From the NCBI GenBank assembly GCA_002633005.1, contig NMRA01000456.1:267410-313299 (forward strand): DNA of 45,890 bases, given 5' to 3'. Origin of the DNA: Phoronis australis. Lineage: Eukaryota; Phoronida; Phoronidae. Shown piece by piece: positions 45,301-45,890 of the stretch. The position numbers and the translations under genes are program-made. Every line of letters begins with the position of its first letter. The stretch's first letter is position 1. The notes beneath the pieces were generated by a model. That model worked only from the letters and a program-made list of their open reading frames with translations, made no database searches and was not told the DNA's origin.

Positions 45301-45840
45301 ATGCGAAATTGATGAGGTACTGAACAATTCATTTGCTACACTATTCTAACACCAGCATTCAATTTGTTTTGACAGTCCTGTCTGAAAGTACCAGCCCTTT
45401 GCTTATATTGGGACTGGACAACAGGAATCTTTTCTGACATGCGATTTGTCATTAAAAATAGAAATCAATGTCTGAAAAATGGTAAATATTGAAAGTCCGA
45501 TTACATTAAAGAGTTTGTTATTACAAAGTAACAACTACGAGACAAGACTAGACTGTGGTCCATGAAGCTTGTATCAATTAGTTTCTAATCATTGATGTGA
45601 TGCCACAACTGCTTACACGTTGGTGGGATGCTTACACTTTATGTACAAAAACTTTATGTCCCTGTGCTACAAAAGTCATTTGCACATTGCAGAGTACTTC
45701 AAAGGACGTCTATCTCTACCAATATTAAGGAACGCCTGGACTTCTCTTGTGCTCTGTTTGGCCCTGATGGTGGACTGGTGTCCAACGCCCCTCACATTCC
45801 TGTACACCTGGGAGCCATGCAGGAGACTGTCAGGTACCAG
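21133..45840 (+). CDS. OPLAH: OPLAH, ATP-dependent 5-oxoprolinase, 3'-truncated by the window
   Basis: Cytosolic enzyme that cleaves 5-oxo-L-proline to L-glutamate with ATP hydrolysis, the last step of the gamma-glutamyl (glutathione) cycle. Eighteen coding exons: 21133-21309, 26446-26637, 27150-27275, 28308-28414, 31249-31444, 31798-31850, 33359-33471, 33808-33896, 34916-35033, 36264-36406, 36755-36874, 37666-37778, 39938-40108, 42140-42416, 42694-42806, 44199-44262, 45134-45234, 45693-45840. All phases fit, and the sum is 2421 nt = 807 codons of a protein usually near 1290. The HyuA half carries actin-fold ATPase motifs: DRGGTFTD (residues 15-22), GFDMGGTSTD (317-326), [10 protein letters not shown] (491-500). 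The HyuB half begins near residue 738 ([20 protein letters not shown]). No internal stop or frameshift. The remaining ~480 residues lie beyond the window. Confidence 0.96.
21491..22646. repeat. 1.16-kb tandem repeat, copy 1 (OPLAH intron 1)
   Basis: Starts GAAAGCGCTCCGAGGAGCG and aligns along its length with 22647-23811. Each copy holds two (GATGACGA)n-rich sub-blocks, a TCAAATAACTCGAAAACGGT block, a GCGCCCTCTACAGG motif and a GCCATCTTGGATCCGAT motif. The copies are clearly diverged, so this is an old duplication, unlike the near-identical HEATR3 ones. Open frames inside have no family features. Confidence 0.85.
22647..23811. repeat. 1.16-kb tandem repeat, copy 2
   Basis: Second copy of the unit described at 21491-22646. 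It ends in a GTGCGAACAAACAAAA tail that also ends copy 1. Confidence 0.85.
24012..24162. mobile_element. hAT-like MITE (~150 bp), copy 2
   Basis: Bounded by CAGAAGCGGATTTAAGG and, inverted, CAGGGGCGGATCCAGGATTT. Same family as 4777-4937 and 1-28, in the opposite orientation to the former. Confidence 0.6.
24163..25090. other. OPLAH intron 1, unassigned part
   Basis: AT-rich. No exon or element supported. Confidence 0.4.
25097..25158. repeat. Two-copy 30-bp direct repeat
   Basis: The TGCCTGCAGGTCCCCCATCT block followed by CATAGTGTGC occurs twice back to back. Confidence 0.85.
25223..25703. mobile_element. Long inverted-repeat (foldback) element
   Basis: Two ~200-bp arms face each other around about 25460. 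Shared blocks include GGCGAATTATGCC, TGTCTTTAATTC and AGCACTCCTT, and the inner core CAGTTGCTCAAATCGGCAAC is repeated inverted as GTTGCCGATTTGAGCAACTG. Outer ends are CCTTCA and TGAAGG. Non-coding. Confidence 0.8.
25704..26445. other. OPLAH intron 1, 3' part
   Basis: An open frame at 26013-26231 contains CDSC...NHLKTFYC, faintly like a BED-type zinc finger, but too weak to call. Nothing else seen. Confidence 0.35.
26446..26637 (+). CDS. OPLAH: OPLAH exon 2
   Basis: 192 nt, phase 0 at both ends; acceptor TTTAG, donor CTT|GTGAGT. Residues 60-123, with [20 protein letters not shown] and [14 protein letters not shown], core HyuA blocks. Confidence 0.96.
26638..28307. other. OPLAH introns 2 and 3 (flanking exon 3)
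   Basis: AT-rich intronic sequence on both sides of 27150-27275. No repeat structure or further exon recognised. Confidence 0.45.
27150..27275 (+). CDS. OPLAH: OPLAH exon 3
   Basis: 126 nt, phase 0; acceptor CTGCAG, donor AAG|GTATGT. Encodes [18 protein letters not shown], followed by a divergent 20-residue segment. Confidence 0.94.
28308..28414 (+). CDS. OPLAH: OPLAH exon 4
   Basis: 107 nt, ends in a split Thr codon at donor TACAC|GTTAGT. Encodes [19 protein letters not shown] and [19 protein letters not shown] element begins only about 40 bp beyond this donor. Confidence 0.93.
28657..28894. mobile_element. MITE nested in the THAP element
   Basis: Ends GAGCCTGTTCCAAGAAACTG and, inverted, GGGCGTGTTCCAACAAAACTG, both followed by ACTTA. 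The interior is rich in AAATTTAAGA-type strings. About 240 bp, non-coding. Confidence 0.65.
29036..29340 (+). pseudogene. P2X7 C-terminal-domain-like frame, frameshifted
   Basis: From ATG at 29036 the frame reads an acidic leader, then [18 protein letters not shown], the (Y/F)xFEPE motif of P2X7-C-like proteins. It then breaks: the helical [16 protein letters not shown] piece continues in the +1 frame (WC at 29262-29267) and [12 protein letters not shown] (29270-29305) in a third frame. Spaced WC...ECxCC is the zinc-binding cysteine signature of that domain. At least two frameshifts, so not functional as it stands. Identification is by motif memory. Confidence 0.6.
29770..30080 (-). pseudogene. 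THAP zinc-finger-like frame, frameshifted
   Basis: Starts [10 protein letters not shown] at 30080, has an F-K-D-D...L...W block ([18 protein letters not shown]), then shifts frame before ECVASIF, where a THAP domain would have C-x2-H-F, and [11 protein letters not shown], the usual LKKGAVP end. Start Met-Pro, C-x4-C, central Trp and the closing block fit THAP. The zinc-ligand His looks replaced by Ser and the frame is broken. Confidence 0.65.
30330..31248. other. OPLAH intron 4, 3' part
   Basis: AT-rich with no recognised element. The exon 5 acceptor tract is at its end. Confidence 0.45.
31249..31444 (+). CDS. OPLAH: OPLAH exon 5
   Basis: 196 nt; acceptor TTTCTCAG, donor GAT|GTGAGT. Encodes [40 protein letters not shown] and [14 protein letters not shown], closely matching the family. 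Confidence 0.95.
31798..31850 (+). CDS. OPLAH: OPLAH exon 6, ending inside a minisatellite
   Basis: 53 nt encoding [17 protein letters not shown] plus two bases of a Lys codon; acceptor TTTCAG, donor GACAA|GTCAGT. The last 13 exonic bases and the donor are the first unit of the 26-bp array at 31838-32311. Only this first donor keeps the family frame into exon 7 ([14 protein letters not shown]). Confidence 0.92.
31838..32311 (+). repeat. 26-bp minisatellite, ~18.2 copies, each with a GTCAGT splice donor
   Basis: Donor-like GTCA sites start at 31851 and recur every 26 bases to 32293, 18 positions in all. The units are essentially identical except the 17th (32267), where GTCAGT has become GTCATT and ATATTG has become ATACTG. 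It begins in OPLAH exon 6 coding sequence and extends into intron 6. It is not a CRISPR: units abut with no spacers. Confidence 0.97.
32312..33358. other. OPLAH intron 6 beyond the minisatellite
   Basis: Overlapping open frames at 32250-32589 arise partly from the array and show no domain. Otherwise plain AT-rich intron. Confidence 0.45.
33359..33471 (+). CDS. OPLAH: OPLAH exon 7
   Basis: 113 nt, 1 nt in, 1 nt out; acceptor TTTTCTAG, donor GGAG|GTACAA. Encodes [20 protein letters not shown] and TPVIGFDMG, leading into the second ATPase phosphate loop. Confidence 0.95.
33808..33896 (+). CDS. OPLAH: OPLAH exon 8
   Basis: 89 nt; acceptor TTTTGCAG, donor CAG|GTACAT. Completes [20 protein letters not shown] and continues [11 protein letters not shown]. 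Confidence 0.95.
33897..34915. other. OPLAH intron 8
   Basis: No repeat, RNA gene or extra exon recognised. Confidence 0.45.
34916..35033 (+). CDS. OPLAH: OPLAH exon 9
   Basis: 118 nt; acceptor GTGCTCAG, donor AAAG|GTAAGT. Encodes [20 protein letters not shown] and [17 protein letters not shown], the conserved AGGGS and GPESAGA.PGP motifs of HyuA. Confidence 0.95.
35225..35748. repeat. Dispersed repeat, copy 2 (partner at 30-575)
   Basis: Same orientation as copy 1; lies in OPLAH intron 9. The boundaries are those where similarity fades by eye. Confidence 0.75.
35921..35986. repeat. Perfect 17-bp (extended ~26-bp) palindrome
   Basis: AGCCTTGGTGCAAAGCT and its exact inverse AGCTTTGCACCAAGGCT are separated by 14 bp. 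Outside, CAGAAT and ATTCTG extend the pairing. A partial third copy of the loop side (GGCGCAAAGCTGTATATT) lies just upstream at 35896. Confidence 0.85.
36264..36406 (+). CDS. OPLAH: OPLAH exon 10
   Basis: 143 nt; acceptor TTTTCAG, donor GAG|GTATAG. Encodes [20 protein letters not shown], then [14 protein letters not shown] and an amphipathic helix. Confidence 0.94.
36755..36874 (+). CDS. OPLAH: OPLAH exon 11
   Basis: 120 nt, phase 0; acceptor TTGCAG, donor CAG|GTTAAA. Encodes [20 protein letters not shown] and RALTQ. Confidence 0.95.
36875..37665. other. OPLAH intron 11
   Basis: An 85-codon open frame at 36947-37204 has no recognisable features. No element boundaries seen. Confidence 0.4.
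37666..37778 (+). CDS. OPLAH: OPLAH exon 12
   Basis: 113 nt; acceptor TTTTTTCAG, donor CACAA|GTAGGT. Encodes [20 protein letters not shown], the adenosine-side motif of the ATPase fold. Confidence 0.95.
38090..39145. mobile_element. Unclassified element with GCGAG/GCGACC-rich ends
   Basis: The left part (38090-38210) and right part (39070-39140) share short GGCGAG, GCGACCTC, ACTCGCCAA strings also found in the insertion at 15011 on. The interior contains a G-run, a single N at 38917 and open frames with no recognised domain. The boundaries are approximate. Confidence 0.35.
39354..39730. repeat. Degenerate GATGAT/GTCGTC microsatellite
   Basis: Repeated GATGATG, TGTCGTCGTC and TTGACATTG strings directly upstream of OPLAH exon 13. 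They create a hydrophobic open frame on the plus strand that should not be taken for a gene. Confidence 0.6.
39938..40108 (+). CDS. OPLAH: OPLAH exon 13
   Basis: 171 nt, 1 nt in, 2 nt out; acceptor TTTCCAG, donor GACAG|GTAGTG. Encodes [20 protein letters not shown], then a helical [13 protein letters not shown] segment. Confidence 0.94.
40180..41590. repeat. Satellite-like block, ~450-bp period, with CTAGTGGC motifs
   Basis: Landmarks recur at 450-460 bp: GTG(C)CCCCTAGTGGCAATTTT at 40620 and 41065, CACCTAGTGGCCATTTTTAC at 40763 and 41217, and CACCTCCTAGTGGCAG at 40915 and 41371. An extra partial unit lies at 40320-40570. It occupies most of OPLAH intron 13. Open frames in it are by-products. 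Confidence 0.8.
42140..42416 (+). CDS. OPLAH: OPLAH exon 14
   Basis: 277 nt; acceptor TTATTAG, donor AAG|GTGCGG, a weak match apart from the +5 G. Encodes [35 protein letters not shown] and [13 protein letters not shown]. The donor is set by phase and by resumption of similarity in exon 15; the frame itself stays open 69 nt more. Confidence 0.9.
42694..42806 (+). CDS. OPLAH: OPLAH exon 15
   Basis: 113 nt; acceptor TCTGTAG, donor AACAG|GTCAGT. Encodes [20 protein letters not shown] and [14 protein letters not shown] (human GPCLIIDSN). Confidence 0.94.
42807..44198. other. OPLAH intron 15
   Basis: AT-rich, with no recognisable element or further exon. Confidence 0.45.
44199..44262 (+). CDS. 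OPLAH: OPLAH exon 16
   Basis: 64 nt; acceptor TTCCAG, donor AAG|GTTAGT. Encodes [20 protein letters not shown] plus K, the conserved STILVEPGC block. Confidence 0.94.
44298..44488. repeat. 14-bp minisatellite next to the OPLAH exon 16 donor
   Basis: About 13 units of GTCTTGYCAYNTRT, with a higher-order pattern because a three-unit block recurs. It starts about 35 bp beyond the exon 16 donor. It makes an open, Cys/Val/Leu-rich frame that is not a gene. Confidence 0.85.
45134..45234 (+). CDS. OPLAH: OPLAH exon 17
   Basis: 101 nt; acceptor TCTACAG, donor GGAAG|GTAGGC. After a variable [12 protein letters not shown] linker it enters the HyuB half at [20 protein letters not shown]. Confidence 0.94.
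45235..45692. other. OPLAH intron 17
   Basis: Nothing recognised besides the splice signals. Confidence 0.5.
45693..45840 (+). CDS. OPLAH: OPLAH exon 18 (last exon in the window)
   Basis: 148 nt; acceptor TTGCAG, donor CAG|GTGAGT at 45841. Encodes [20 protein letters not shown] and [20 protein letters not shown], diagnostic HyuB sequence. The gene continues past the right edge. Confidence 0.96.
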
Positions 45841-45890
45841 GTGAGTTTAAAGGGGTGAGATATTAGAGGCAAGATCGATCCAACATGATA

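Overview
This is a stretch of an animal nuclear genome. Coding sequence is split into short exons with GT-AG introns, intergenic DNA is AT-rich, and there are many MITE-like, Tc1-like and satellite repeats. The proteins are clearly metazoan. An invertebrate, probably marine, seems likely from the repeat mix, but the phylum cannot be fixed by reading alone.

Left half (about 1.06-20.8 kb, minus strand): a complete HEATR3 gene, the animal counterpart of yeast Syo1, which escorts ribosomal proteins uL18/RPL5 and uL5/RPL11 into the nucleus. Fourteen coding exons can be read with matching phases from the start codon at 20815 to the stop at 1056. One further exon (second HEAT repeat) must lie in the 974-base assembly gap at 19190-20163. 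Exons 4, 5 and 7 each occur twice because two segments are duplicated in tandem. Each duplication junction carries a single N, and using both copies would break the reading frame, so these look like unmerged haplotype overlaps rather than real duplications.

Right half (21.1 kb to the window edge, plus strand): the first 18 coding exons (807 codons) of OPLAH, the ATP-dependent 5-oxoprolinase of the gamma-glutamyl cycle. They cover the whole HyuA-like ATPase half and the start of the HyuB-like half; the gene runs off the right edge. HEATR3 and OPLAH are head to head with only 317 bp between start codons, so they probably share a bidirectional promoter. Nothing suggests that the two proteins act together.

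Introns and flanks hold most of the unusual material: a 1.87-kb element with ~125-bp terminal inverted repeats, carrying a decayed THAP zinc-finger frame and a decayed P2X7-C-terminal-like frame; a broken Tc1-like transposase; several hAT-like MITEs; two foldback elements; a 2.3-kb tandem duplication; and a satellite-like block with repeated CTCF-like cores. Short tandem repeats repeatedly sit on exon edges: an 18-copy 26-bp array whose unit is the OPLAH exon 6 splice donor, an in-frame multiplication of the HEATR3 exon 5 donor, a repeat over the HEATR3 stop codon, and a 39-bp coding repeat in the HEATR3 acidic exon.
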